Below are positions 50,330 through 59,090 of a DNA stretch of 64,000 bases, in pieces. The number at the start of each line of letters is the position of its first letter. Position 1 is the first letter of the stretch. The notes under the pieces were generated by a model that was given only the letters and a program-made list of their open reading frames with translations, had not been told where the DNA came from and searched no databases. Made by a program: the position numbers and the translations under genes. This DNA is from Bradyrhizobium sp. SSBR45G (GTDB lineage Bacteria > Pseudomonadota > Alphaproteobacteria > Rhizobiales > Xanthobacteraceae): contig NZ_BSCT01000036.1 in assembly GCF_030159255.1 (NCBI RefSeq), positions 1 through 64,000 on the forward strand, given 5' to 3'.

Positions 50330-52099
50330 TCAGCTCGCCGCCAGCCCGTCGGCGATCTCGTCCCGCGGCGCCTCTTTGCCCTTGATGTCGGCGACCGCCC
50401 GCTCGATCGTCTCGCGGTAGCGCACCAGCGGCGGCCGCACACCATGCGTCAGCAGCGCCCGCCGCACGGTCGGCGAGGCGCCGGTGATGAACAGGCGGAT
50501 GCCCTGCCGCTTGGCCTTGGCGGCGACGCGGCTCATCGCGTTGGCCGCCGTCGAATCCAGGAACGGCACCGCGGCGAAGTCGACCACGAAGGCCTTGCGG
50601 CGGTCGGCGATGGAGTCGAGCACGGTGCCGACGGTCGAGGCCGCGCCGAAGAAGAACGCGCCGGTGATGCGATAGACCAGCACGTCCTTGTCGGCGCTGA
50701 GCTTGGAATTATAGGGCACGCGCGCGCCATCCTCGAAGTCGGCGCGGTCCTCGGCGGCCAGCGGCGAGCCGTCCTCGACGCCGGTCATCTGCGCCATGCG
50801 GTTGATGAACAGCACGGCGCCGAGCGCGAAGCCGACCAGGATGCCCTCGGTGAGATCGCGGAAGATCGTGAGCCCGAAGGTCGCGAGCAGCACGGTGGCG
50901 TCGCCCCAGGAGGAGCGGACCAGGGTGGCGAATTCGTGCTTCTCGGCCATGTTCCAGGCCACGATCACGAGCACGGCGGCCAGCGCCGACAGCGGGATGT
51001 AGCTCGCCAGCGGCGCGGCGATCAGCATGAACACCAGCAGGAACACGGAATGCAGCATGCCCGACACCGGCCCGCGCGCGCCGGCGCGCACATTGGTCGC
51101 GGTGCGCGCGATGGTGCCGGTGACGCAGATGCCGCCGAACAGCGCCGAGCCGACATTGGCGAAGCCCTGCGCCACGAGCTCGCAATTCGAGCGATGACGG
51201 CGGCCGGTCATGCCGTCGGCGACGACGGCCGAGAGCAGCGATTCGATCGCCCCGAGCAGCGCGAAGGCGATCGCGTCGGGAAACACCGCCTGGATCTTGG
51301 CGAGCGACAGCGCCGGCAGCGCTGGCGCGGGCAATTCGCGCGGAATGCCGCCGAACTTTGTGCCGATGGTTTCGACCGGGAGATGCAGCGCGTAGGTGAA
51401 GACAGCCGCGACCACGACCGCGATCAGAATGCCGGGCCAGGTCGGCCGCAGCCGCTTGAGCCCGACCATGATCGCGATCGACAGCGCGGCCAGCGCGACC
51501 GCGGAGACGTTCGCCGTCGGCGCGCCATGCGCCAGCGCCGTGAGCTTTGGGATCAATTCACCCGGCTCCTTGGCCGTCAGCGTGATGCCGAACAGGTCCT
51601 TCAGCTGGCTGGCGAAGATGATGACTGCGATGCCCGCGGTGAAGCCGACCGTGACCGGATAGGGGATGAACTTGATGTAGGTGCCGAGCCTCAGATAGCC
51701 GGCGATCACCAGCATCACGCCCGACATCATCGTCGCGATCAGCAGGCCATCGAGACCCTGGCGATCGACGGTGGCGGCGACCAGCACGATGAAGGCGCCT
51801 GCGGGGCCGCCGATCTGGAAGCGGCTGCCCCCGAGCAGCGAGACCAGGAAGCCGCCGACCACGGCGGTGTAGAGACCGCGGCCCGGCGAGACGCCGGAGG
51901 CGATGGCGATCGCCATCGACAGCGGCAGCGCGACGATGGCGACCGTCAGGCCCGACAGCGCGTCGGCGCGAAGATCGCCGAGGCCATAGCCCTCGCGCAG
52001 GACGGTGAGAAGTTTCGGGGAATAGAGCTCGGCGAAGGTCGGCTCATGATGTCCGACCCGCCCCCGCGTGCCGTGCTCGCTTGCGATGCTCATGTCCAT
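50330..52099 (-). CDS. SulP-family inorganic anion transporter with STAS domain
   Basis: A 589-residue transporter of the SLC26/SulP family: N-terminal LRADALSGLTVAIVALPLSMAIAIASG signature, about 10-12 helices (about residues 25-425), then a cytoplasmic STAS domain (about 455-560). The family carries sulfate, bicarbonate or dicarboxylates by uniport or exchange. The ATG at 52099 has GGGAG 8 nt upstream. An XRE-type regulator is 85 bp upstream in the same direction, so the two are probably co-transcribed. Confidence 0.93.
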   Translation of the reverse strand: MDMSIASEHGTRGRVGHHEPTFAELYSPKLLTVLREGYGLGDLRADALSGLTVAIVALPLSMAIAIASGVSPGRGLYTAVVGGFLVSLLGGSRFQIGGPAGAFIVLVAATVDRQGLDGLLIATMMSGVMLVIAGYLRLGTYIKFIPYPVTVGFTAGIAVIIFASQLKDLFGITLTAKEPGELIPKLTALAHGAPTANVSAVALAALSIAIMVGLKRLRPTWPGILIAVVVAAVFTYALHLPVETIGTKFGGIPRELPAPALPALSLAKIQAVFPDAIAFALLGAIESLLSAVVADGMTGRRHRSNCELVAQGFANVGSALFGGICVTGTIARTATNVRAGARGPVSGMLHSVFLLVFMLIAAPLASYIPLSALAAVLVIVAWNMAEKHEFATLVRSSWGDATVLLATFGLTIFRDLTEGILVGFALGAVLFINRMAQMTGVEDGSPLAAEDRADFEDGARVPYNSKLSADKDVLVYRITGAFFFGAASTVGTVLDSIADRRKAFVVDFAAVPFLDSTAANAMSRVAAKAKRQGIRLFITGASPTVRRALLTHGVRPPLVRYRETIERAVADIKGKEAPRDEIADGLAAS

Positions 52100-52187
52100 C
52101 ACGCTCCCGTCGCCTCATCCGGCCGCCCTGCAGCCCATGAGGCGTCTCACACGGGGCGCCGAGGTGCCCCGTGCCGCGCGATACGCG

Positions 52188-52490
52188 TCAAGACGCGCTA
52201 TCGCGCGCAGCATCAGTTTGACGGCCCACGCGGTTGGGCGGCCCCGGGTCCTTCAGGCGAACGCCACGCCCGCCATCCTCGCTGCGGGCATGCTCGCCGA
52301 TCAGATCCACGCCCGCACGATTGAGCGCATCGATGACCTTGGTCAGCGAGTCCACGACGCCACGGACGTTGCCCGTAGAGGCTTCCATCCGCTGGATCGT
52401 CGGCAGCGACACGCCGGCCAGCTCGGCCAAGGTTTTCTGATCTATCCCGAGCAGCGCACGCGCTGCCCGCATCTGGAACGACGTGATCAC
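52188..52490 (-). CDS. Small XRE-family helix-turn-helix regulator
   Basis: A 100-residue protein of which residues 4-65 form one Cro/CI-type HTH domain (MRAARALLGIDQKTLAELAGVSLPTIQRMEAS contains helices 1-3); the rest is charged and poorly ordered, ending VRLKDPGPPNRVGRQTDAARDSAS. GTG at 52490 has GAGG 6 nt upstream and is preferred to an earlier GTG at 52508. It lies upstream of the SulP gene and downstream of an AT-rich control region with three TGATGTA half-sites, its likely own operator. Confidence 0.88.
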   Translation of the reverse strand: MITSFQMRAARALLGIDQKTLAELAGVSLPTIQRMEASTGNVRGVVDSLTKVIDALNRAGVDLIGEHARSEDGGRGVRLKDPGPPNRVGRQTDAARDSAS

Positions 52491-52518
52491 GATGGCCTCA
52501 AGTAGCACACACCATAAT

Positions 52519-52556
52519 TGATGTATGAAACAAAGACAATGATGTAAAATACATCA
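52519..52556. promoter_or_regulatory. TGATGTA half-site array, candidate XRE operator
   Basis: TGATGTA occurs at 52519-52525 and 52540-52546 (21 bp apart, two helical turns) and its inverse TACATCA at 52550-52556. The last two form a perfect 17-bp dyad TGATGTA-AAA-TACATCA. On the minus strand TTGTCT and an AATTAT-type -10 can be placed between them and the regulator start. The patch is far richer in AT than the surroundings. Confidence 0.6.
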
Positions 52557-52630
52557 CTCGCCCATACGAGGCAAGCTGGAACTCGGCCACCGGCCTGTCC
52601 CCGCACGGCGCGGCCACCCGGAACGCCAAA

Positions 52631-52663
52631 CGGCCCGCCATCCCCCTGGGGTATGGCGGGCCG
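52631..52663 (-). terminator. Hairpin downstream of the EF-G paralogue
   Basis: CGGCCCGCCAT (52631-52641) pairs perfectly with ATGGCGGGCCG (52653-52663) around 11 nt; three T residues follow on the minus strand, weak for a Rho-independent terminator but well placed, 26 bp after the stop. Confidence 0.6.
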
Positions 52664-52688
52664 GTGATGGTCAGATCGGAGGCGGGGT

Positions 52689-54737
52689 TCAGGCCGCGTC
52701 GCGATGCGAGGCGATGATGTGGTCGGCGGCGCGGCCCGTCACTTCGGCCATGTGGTCGAACTGGCGGGTGAAGCTGCCGGCGCCAGCCGTGGCCGAGCGC
52801 AGTTCCACGATCAACTCGCCGATCTCGGCTTCCGGCATCATCGCCCGCACGCAATCCCAGCCCGGCCAGCCGTCACGGGTGTCGAACGACAGGATCTGGC
52901 CGCGCCGTGCCGAGAGGATCGCGTTGATCTTCGCGGTGGCGTCGGTCGGACAGACGATCTCGACGGTGTGGATCGGCTCCAGCAGCACCGGCTGGCACTG
53001 CGGCAGGCCCTCGCTGACGCCGACACGCGCCGCGGTCCGGAACGCGAGATCGGACGAATCGACGCTGTGATAGGAGCCGTCCGTCAATGTCACCGCGACG
53101 TCGATCACGGGGAAGCCCAGCGGACCGCGCGTGAGCGCGTCGACGACGCCCTCCTCCACCGCCGGGATGTAGTTGCGCGGCACCGCGCCGCCGACCACCT
53201 TCTCGGTGAACTGGAAGCCCTCGCCGCGCGGCAGCGGCTTGATGTCGAGCACGACGTCGCCGAACTGGCCGTGACCGCCGGACTGCTTCTTGTGGCGGCC
53301 GCGCTGCGTGATCGGCTTGCGGATGGTCTCCTGATAGCCGATCGCAGGCGTGTGCGATTTGACGTTGACGCCGAAGCGGTCGCGCAACCGTTCCAAGGCG
53401 ACGCGCAGATGCATCTCGCCCTGCCCCCACAGCACCGTGTCATGGGTGCGCGGGTTCTGTACCATCGTCAGCGACGGGTCCTCCTCGTGGAGCCGCTGAA
53501 GGGCCTGGCCGAGCTTGACGTCGTCCTTGCGGTCGACGGCGGCGATCGAGATCGCCAGCACCGGCGAGCACGGATCGATCCTGACCAGCGCCTGTGGCGC
53601 AACCTTTCCGGTCGCAACCGTGTCGCCGGTCCTGACCGCATCGAGCTTGCCGAGCGCGATCGTCTCGCCGGCCTCGACGCCAGCGCGCTTGCTGTCATGC
53701 GCGCCGGTCGCGGCGAGAATGCCGGACACGCGCGCCACCTCGCCCGAGGCGGCATGCAGCGTGGCGCCGTCGTCGAGATGGCCGGACAGCACGCGGGTCA
53801 GCGAGAGCTTGCCGCCATGTTGCAGATGCAGCGTCTTGAAGACGTAGCCGAGCGCCTCCTTGGTGTCCTTCACGCCGAGCCGCTGGGTGGTCTCAGCGAT
53901 TCCGGGCGCCTCGTGGCGCAGCGCCTTCATCAGCCGGAGCACGCCGTTCTCACGCAGCGCCGAACCGAGCAGCACCGGGCAGATCAAACCTTCGCGCAGC
54001 TCGCGCGCGAGATCGTCGAACACGGCGTCGCGCGGCGGCGGGATATCCTCCAGCAGCTGCTCCATCAACGAATCGTCGTGATCGGCGAGCTTCTCCAGCA
54101 TCGAGAAGCGCGCCTCCTTCTCACGATCGAGATTGCCGCCCTCGAGATCGATCACCTCGCTCGCCTTGTGCTCGCGATAGATGAAGGCGCGCTCCAATGC
54201 GAGATCGACGAAGCCCTCGATCAGCTCGCCGTTCCAGATCGGAATCTGGCGCAGCACCAGCGGCACGCATGAGGCCGGCTGCAGGGTTGCGAGCGTCTCA
54301 CGGATGCGCGCATTGGCGCGGTCGATCTTGTTGAGGAACAAAAAGCGCGGAATGCGCAGCTCCTCCAGCTCGCGCAGGATGATCTGCAATTGCGGCAGCT
54401 TCTTCTCGTCGGCCTCGCACACCACGATCGCGGCATCGACGGCCGGCAGCGCGGCGCGCATGTCGTGGATGAATTCGATTGAGCCGGGACAGTCGAGGAA
54501 GGTGTAGCTGTCGCCCATGAAGGTGGCGGTCGCCGCCGTCATCGCGACGCTCATCTTGTGATGCCGCGCCTCCGGACTGGCATCGCCGACGGACGTGCCG
54601 GCATCGACGCTGCCGGCGCGCGGGATCGCGCCGGTTCGCGCCAGAATCGCCTCAAGCAGAGTGGTTTTACCGCTTTGGAAAGGGCCCACCAGCGCGATGC
54701 ACCGTGGACCTCGGGGACTTCTCAGATCTTGTCCCAT
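52689..54737 (-). CDS. Elongation factor G paralogue
   Basis: A 682-residue translational GTPase with all five EF-G domains. G1 is GPFQSGKTT (18-26) instead of AHIDAGKTT, G3 is DCPGS instead of DTPGH, G4 is the normal NKID, and the G2 RGITI motif is not recognisable. Domain II, III and the domain IV/V parts (KPITQRGRHKKQSGGHGQFGDVVLDI, FDHMAEVTGRAADHII) are present. These differences from canonical EF-G suggest a specialised role, such as the EF-G2 class or a ribosome-release or stress factor. The start is at 54737 (MGQDLRSP) since the upstream extension has no coding features. It stands alone. Confidence 0.9.
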   Translation of the reverse strand: MGQDLRSPRGPRCIALVGPFQSGKTTLLEAILARTGAIPRAGSVDAGTSVGDASPEARHHKMSVAMTAATATFMGDSYTFLDCPGSIEFIHDMRAALPAVDAAIVVCEADEKKLPQLQIILRELEELRIPRFLFLNKIDRANARIRETLATLQPASCVPLVLRQIPIWNGELIEGFVDLALERAFIYREHKASEVIDLEGGNLDREKEARFSMLEKLADHDDSLMEQLLEDIPPPRDAVFDDLARELREGLICPVLLGSALRENGVLRLMKALRHEAPGIAETTQRLGVKDTKEALGYVFKTLHLQHGGKLSLTRVLSGHLDDGATLHAASGEVARVSGILAATGAHDSKRAGVEAGETIALGKLDAVRTGDTVATGKVAPQALVRIDPCSPVLAISIAAVDRKDDVKLGQALQRLHEEDPSLTMVQNPRTHDTVLWGQGEMHLRVALERLRDRFGVNVKSHTPAIGYQETIRKPITQRGRHKKQSGGHGQFGDVVLDIKPLPRGEGFQFTEKVVGGAVPRNYIPAVEEGVVDALTRGPLGFPVIDVAVTLTDGSYHSVDSSDLAFRTAARVGVSEGLPQCQPVLLEPIHTVEIVCPTDATAKINAILSARRGQILSFDTRDGWPGWDCVRAMMPEAEIGELIVELRSATAGAGSFTRQFDHMAEVTGRAADHIIASHRDAA

Positions 54738-54862
54738 TCGCCGCCTCCTTGTTGTGGAGCTCGGCCCTTGATTGGGTCGGCAAAGCCGAATGCTCTGCCT
54801 CGTCTGCCGCTTTGGCAAGCAGGCTGGCGGCGAAAAACGTTGCTGCAGTGCAAGCGAGGCGT

Positions 54863-54892
54863 CACTCTTCCCGCACAATTGCGGGAAGAGTG
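54863..54892 (-). terminator. Perfect hairpin after the first DUF992 gene
   Basis: CACTCTTCCCGCA (54863-54875) and TGCGGGAAGAGTG (54880-54892) form a perfect 13-bp stem with a CAAT loop. A T-run is only found further away on the minus strand, so termination is probable but not certain. Confidence 0.55.
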
Positions 54893-54914
54893 GCCGTTCA
54901 CGGCAAAGAGACGA

Positions 54915-55385
54915 TCAACGGCCGGGACGCAATTCGAGGCTTTCCAGACCGGCCGAGACGCTGAGGCCGACCTGGCCCTGCACGCTGAGCGGCTGCAGTG
55001 CGATCGAATTGGCCGAGCCGCCAACCAGCACGTTGCCGCCGAGGCCGACGCCGACCGAGGCCGAGCCCTGCGCACCGGCATAATCGCCGGAGAGATCGCC
55101 CGGCCCGAGCCGCGCGACCGGGGCATAGACCACCCAGGCGAGCAGCGATTCCTGGGTGATGCCGAGATCGAGGCCGACCTTGCGGATCGTCGCGACATAG
55201 CGGTCCTCGGGAATGCCGTCGGCGCGCAGCACGCAGCCGAGATGGGTCACCGAGCCGACGATGAATCCGACGCTGGCGCCGCCGCGGCATTCGAGGACAC
55301 CGACCCGCACGCGATCTTGCGCCTGGGCGGCGCCCGCGATGCAGAGGACAGCAGCAGTGAGCCCAGCGAGGATGGTCGAGCGCAT
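54915..55385 (-). CDS. Exported DUF992 protein (1)
   Basis: A 156-residue secreted protein: signal peptide (residues 1-22, ending AQA) and the DUF992 fold, starting VRVGVLECRGGASVGFIVGSV. Two cysteines at the start and middle (ECRGG, LGCVLRA) are conserved with the second copy at 55596 and may form a disulfide. The Gly-rich middle part (GVGLGGNVLVGGSANSIALQPLSVQGQ) is also shared. Function unknown. Confidence 0.88.
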   Translation of the reverse strand: MRSTILAGLTAAVLCIAGAAQAQDRVRVGVLECRGGASVGFIVGSVTHLGCVLRADGIPEDRYVATIRKVGLDLGITQESLLAWVVYAPVARLGPGDLSGDYAGAQGSASVGVGLGGNVLVGGSANSIALQPLSVQGQVGLSVSAGLESLELRPGR

Positions 55386-55595
55386 GAATAAACTCCGGCT
55401 GAAATGAAGATGCGATGCAGACCCCGCCGATCGGACTGATGATCACGGGCGATCACATCTATGCCACAAGGCTTACACCCGCACCAGAATAGACGCGCCG
55501 TTCATCTGATCCGCGGACGTGACGACATGAACGGCGCGCCGCTGGTGCAAGGCATTGTCGTGAACGAAATCGAGGATCGTCGCGGCGCGCAATGG

Positions 55596-56120
55596 TCAGC
55601 GATAGAACCGCGAGAAGTAGGACGATGACCGGCTCGGGCTCGGATGCATCGGCAGCAGCGGCACCAGTTCGACCTCGGTGATTCCTGCCGCGAGGTTGAG
55701 GCCGGTCTGGCCCTGCAGGCTGATCGGCTGCAGGGCGGCGGAGCGGTCGGAGTCGCGCACCAGGAAGCTGCCGCCGAAGCCGACCAGCGCGGCGGCATTG
55801 GCGGCCAGCCCGCCGTAGCGACCGCGCAGCTCGCTGCGGCCGAAATCATTGACCGGTGCGTTGACCGCCCACGCCATCCGGGTCTCGTCCGTCAGCCCGA
55901 GATCGAGGCCGTAGCGGCGGACCTTGGCGACATAGCGCTCGGGCTCGCGGCCCTGGCTGCGAAACACGCAGCGCAGGCGGGCCTGGGACATCACAAGCTT
56001 GCCGGCGGTGCGGCGTCCTTCGCATTCGAGCACGCCGGCGCGCATCGGCCGGTTGGCGTGGGATGCCGCTGACAGCGCGACCGACACAAGCAACACGATC
56101 GACAGCAGAAGCAGCCGCAT
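55596..56120 (-). CDS. Exported DUF992 protein (2)
   Basis: A 174-residue paralogue of the protein at 54915, with a signal peptide (residues 1 to about 22, ASHA) and the same DUF992 pattern: RAGVLECEGR, LRCVFRS, GLDLGLTDETRMAWAVNAP, FGGSFLVRDSDRSAALQPISLQGQTGLNLAAGI. It has a longer Ser/Pro-rich tail (PSPSRSSSYFSRFYR). Same strand, 210 bp apart. Tandem duplication followed by divergence is likely. Confidence 0.88.
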   Translation of the reverse strand: MRLLLLSIVLLVSVALSAASHANRPMRAGVLECEGRRTAGKLVMSQARLRCVFRSQGREPERYVAKVRRYGLDLGLTDETRMAWAVNAPVNDFGRSELRGRYGGLAANAAALVGFGGSFLVRDSDRSAALQPISLQGQTGLNLAAGITEVELVPLLPMHPSPSRSSSYFSRFYR

Positions 56121-56159
56121 CGAACTCCAACCCTACGCCACTGAACTTGACGCTCGGAC

Positions 56160-56194
56160 AAAAGAAAAGCGCCATGTTCAAAACATGGCGCTTT
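56160..56194 (-). terminator. Terminator of the aspartate aminotransferase gene
   Basis: AAAGCGCCATGTT (56166-56178) and AACATGGCGCTTT (56182-56194) form a perfect 13-bp stem with a 3-nt loop; the A-rich sequence before it reads TTTTCTTT on the minus strand, downstream of the gene ending at 56242. Confidence 0.88.
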
Positions 56195-56241
56195 CCGGGG
56201 CAGAATCCGACTGTCCGAAATTCGGACCGGTTGTTGCCCGA

Positions 56242-57447
56242 TTACCTCAAATTACCGCAGAAGCGCTGGATACGCTTGCAGGCGTCCTCGAGGTCCGAAG
56301 TCTTGGTCGCGTAGGAGATACGGAACGCCGGGCCGAGGCCGAACGCCGAGCCCTGCACGACGGCAACGCCCTCGGTTTCCAAAAGCTCGGTGACGAAGGC
56401 CTCGTCGTTGTCGAGCACCTTGCCCGACGGCGCGGTCTTGCCGATGGTGCCGGCGCAGGACGGGTAGACATAGAAGGCCCCCTCCGGCCGCGGGCATTCG
56501 ATGCCGTTCGCCTGGTTCAGCATCGACACGACGAGATCGCGGCGCTCCTTGAACACCTTGTTGTTGGCCGGAATGAAGTTCTGCGGGCCATTGAGAGCTT
56601 CCACCGCCGCCCATTGCGCGATCGAGCACGGGTTCGAGGTCGACTGCGACTGGATCGTCGCCATCGCCTTGATCAAATGCGCCGGACCGCCGGCATAGCC
56701 GATACGCCAGCCGGTCATGCAATAGGCCTTGGAGACGCCGTTCACGGTCAGCGTGCGGTCATAGAGCGACGGCTCGACCTGCGCCGGGGTCGTGAACACG
56801 AAGTCGTCATAGACCAGGTGCTCATACATGTCGTCGGTCATGATCCAGACATGCGGATGCTTGACCAGCACCTCGGTGAGCGCCTTCAGCTCGGCCTTGG
56901 TGTAGGCCGCGCCGGTCGGGTTCGACGGCGAGCACAGGATCAGCCACTTGGTCTTCGGCGTGATCGCCTTCTCCAGCGCCTCCGGCTGCAGCTTGAAGCC
57001 ATGCGCCGCGGTGCAGACCACCGGCACCGGCTCGCCGCCGGCCAGCGCCACCATCTCCGGATAGCTGACCCAATACGGCGCCGGGATGATCACCTCGTCG
57101 CCCGGATTGATGGTCGCCATCAGCGCATTGTACAGCACCTGCTTGCCGCCGACGCCGACGATCACCTGGTTCGGCTTGTAGGTGAGGCCGTTCTCGCGCT
57201 GGAACTTGCCGATGATGGCTTCCTTCAGCTCGGGGATGCCGTCGACCGCGGTGTACTTGGTCTTGCCGGACTGGATCGCCTTGATCGCGGCGTCCTTGAT
57301 GTTGTCCGGCGTGTCGAAATCCGGCTCGCCGGCGCCGAGGCCGATGACGTTGCGGCCCGCCGCTTTGAGGACGCGCGCTTTATCCGTGACCGCGATGGTT
57401 GCGGACGGCTTCACACGGTCGAGCGCAGCGGCGAGAAAGGACATCAT
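56242..57447 (-). CDS. aspC: Aspartate aminotransferase (class I PLP)
   Basis: Interconverts aspartate and 2-oxoglutarate with oxaloacetate and glutamate. The 401-residue fold-type-I enzyme shows the substrate-binding YTAVDGIPELKEAI, the SPSNPTGAAY motif, the PLP lysine in VNGVSKAYCMTGWRIGY (Lys240) and a conserved Arg near the C-terminus (FRISYA). It is of the bacterial/thermophile-like AspAT type (Igamma or Ib subgroup). Adjacent ATGs at 57447 and 57444. A strong terminator follows. Confidence 0.96.
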   Translation of the reverse strand: MMSFLAAALDRVKPSATIAVTDKARVLKAAGRNVIGLGAGEPDFDTPDNIKDAAIKAIQSGKTKYTAVDGIPELKEAIIGKFQRENGLTYKPNQVIVGVGGKQVLYNALMATINPGDEVIIPAPYWVSYPEMVALAGGEPVPVVCTAAHGFKLQPEALEKAITPKTKWLILCSPSNPTGAAYTKAELKALTEVLVKHPHVWIMTDDMYEHLVYDDFVFTTPAQVEPSLYDRTLTVNGVSKAYCMTGWRIGYAGGPAHLIKAMATIQSQSTSNPCSIAQWAAVEALNGPQNFIPANNKVFKERRDLVVSMLNQANGIECPRPEGAFYVYPSCAGTIGKTAPSGKVLDNDEAFVTELLETEGVAVVQGSAFGLGPAFRISYATKTSDLEDACKRIQRFCGNLR

Positions 57448-57636
57448 CAGCTCCTATGCAGGCGTCGTGGATGACCCTCGTTCGGGCCACGACCAGTCAT
57501 GTTTGGGAAACGCCTGCTTTTAAGGCCCGCAGGCTGGCATCGCAAGAAGCTTGGGCACATGGCTCCCAAGAGTTTAGGGAACGTTAAAGCCACCCGGCTA
57601 GCGTGATCAGACGATTGTCCCAATTTTCAGGCCGAA

Positions 57637-58869
57637 ATGACCACTATCGGGAGCGCCCTGCGATCCGGCGACTGGCTGACGGCCGCGCGGATCAAGTCCT
57701 ACAGCTGGCTTCTGCTCGCGGTCACGATCGCGGCCATCGCCGGCTGGATCGCGCTGTCCGATGGCCTGATCGACCGCAACGGCAAGCCGATCGGCACCGA
57801 TTTCTCCAACGTCTATGCGGCAGGCGTGCTGACCCTTCAGGGCAAGGCCGCCGACGCCTATGACCCGCCGTTGCAGCATGCGATGGAAAAGGCCGTGTTC
57901 GACGGCCGCGACGTGCCGTTCTTCGGCTGGCACTATCCGCCCTTCTTCTTCGCGATCGCCGCGATCACCGCCCTGCTGCCTTATGCCGGCGGGCTGGCGC
58001 TGTGGGTGGTGTCGAGCCTCGCCGCCTATCTCGCCGTGATGCGCGCGATCCTGCCGCGGACCGAGACGCTGCTGGTCGCTGGCGCCTTCCCCGCGGTGTT
58101 CGTCAACATCGGCCACGGCCAGAATGCATTCTTCACCGCGGCCCTGCTCGGCGGCGCGCTGCTCTCGCTGGAGCGCGGCAGGCCATGGGCCGCAGGCGTG
58201 CTGATCGGGCTGCTCGCCTACAAGCCGCAATTCGGCGTGCTGATTCCGGTTGCGCTGGTCGCAGGCGGACGCTGGCCGACCATCACGGCCGCAGCCGCCA
58301 CCGTGGCGACACTGGTCGCGATCAGCTTCGCCGTGCTCGGCAGCGACGTCTGGCATGCCTTCTTTCAGTCGATGACCTTCACCCAGAACGTGGTGCTCGA
58401 GCAAGGCGGCACCGGCTGGGAAAAGATCCAGTCCGTGTTCTCGGCCGCCCGGCATTGGGGCGCGGATGTCCGCACCGCCTACACGGTGCAGGGCCTGCTT
58501 GCACTGTCGCTCGCCGCCGGCCTCGCCTGGCTGTGGCGGAGCGACGCGGCGTTCGATCTCAAGGCTTCGGCGCTCGCCAGCGCGAGCCTGCTGGCGACAC
58601 CCTATGTTCTCGACTACGACCTCGTCGTGCTTGCGGTCGCGATCATCTTCTTCGTCCGCCACGGCCTCGCCAACGGCTTTCGCGACTACGAGCTCAGCGT
58701 GCTCGCGGCCGCCTGGATCGTGCCGCTTGTGTCGCGCAGCGTCGCCGCGCTGACGACGATCCCGCTCGGCCTCGCCGCACTGGTGATTCTGTTCGCGCTC
58801 ACCCTGCATCGCGCGCTGTCCGATCGCGCCGCCGAGATCGACGGACACGCGCGCATCGCACGAGCGTGA
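57637..58869 (+). CDS. GT87-family (DUF2029) membrane glycosyltransferase
   Basis: A 410-residue polytopic protein with about ten helices and the family landmarks of GT87/DUF2029 polyprenol-phosphate-mannose-type transferases: DFSNVYAAG (residues about 48-56, with the catalytic Asp), GWHYPPFFF and HGQNAFFTAALLGGAL. Such enzymes transfer a sugar from a lipid carrier on the periplasmic side; here the acceptor is unknown. Divergent from aspartate aminotransferase across 190 bp and standing alone. Confidence 0.88.
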   Translation: MTTIGSALRSGDWLTAARIKSYSWLLLAVTIAAIAGWIALSDGLIDRNGKPIGTDFSNVYAAGVLTLQGKAADAYDPPLQHAMEKAVFDGRDVPFFGWHYPPFFFAIAAITALLPYAGGLALWVVSSLAAYLAVMRAILPRTETLLVAGAFPAVFVNIGHGQNAFFTAALLGGALLSLERGRPWAAGVLIGLLAYKPQFGVLIPVALVAGGRWPTITAAAATVATLVAISFAVLGSDVWHAFFQSMTFTQNVVLEQGGTGWEKIQSVFSAARHWGADVRTAYTVQGLLALSLAAGLAWLWRSDAAFDLKASALASASLLATPYVLDYDLVVLAVAIIFFVRHGLANGFRDYELSVLAAAWIVPLVSRSVAALTTIPLGLAALVILFALTLHRALSDRAAEIDGHARIARA

Positions 58870-59090
58870 TCTCGCAGGCTTGATCGCGCAAGCTTGATCT
58901 CGATCGTGTGGAGCTGTTGGAAAGTTGTTGTTCGCGAGTGCAGTGCAGTAGCGCTTTTCGACTTTTTCCATCCGTCGGCTCTTGCAGCCCGCGCCCATCG
59001 GCATCATTGTCTGGCCGCATTGCGGGACGATCTGGCGTCCGCATGCGTGATTCTGCAAAGCGACGATTCCTCGAACTCGATATTGGCCGG

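Noticed and set aside
49478..52324. A 948-residue open frame antisense to aroE and SulP
   Set aside because: The aroE and SulP frames show clear family motifs. The antisense frame has low complexity and no recognised domain.
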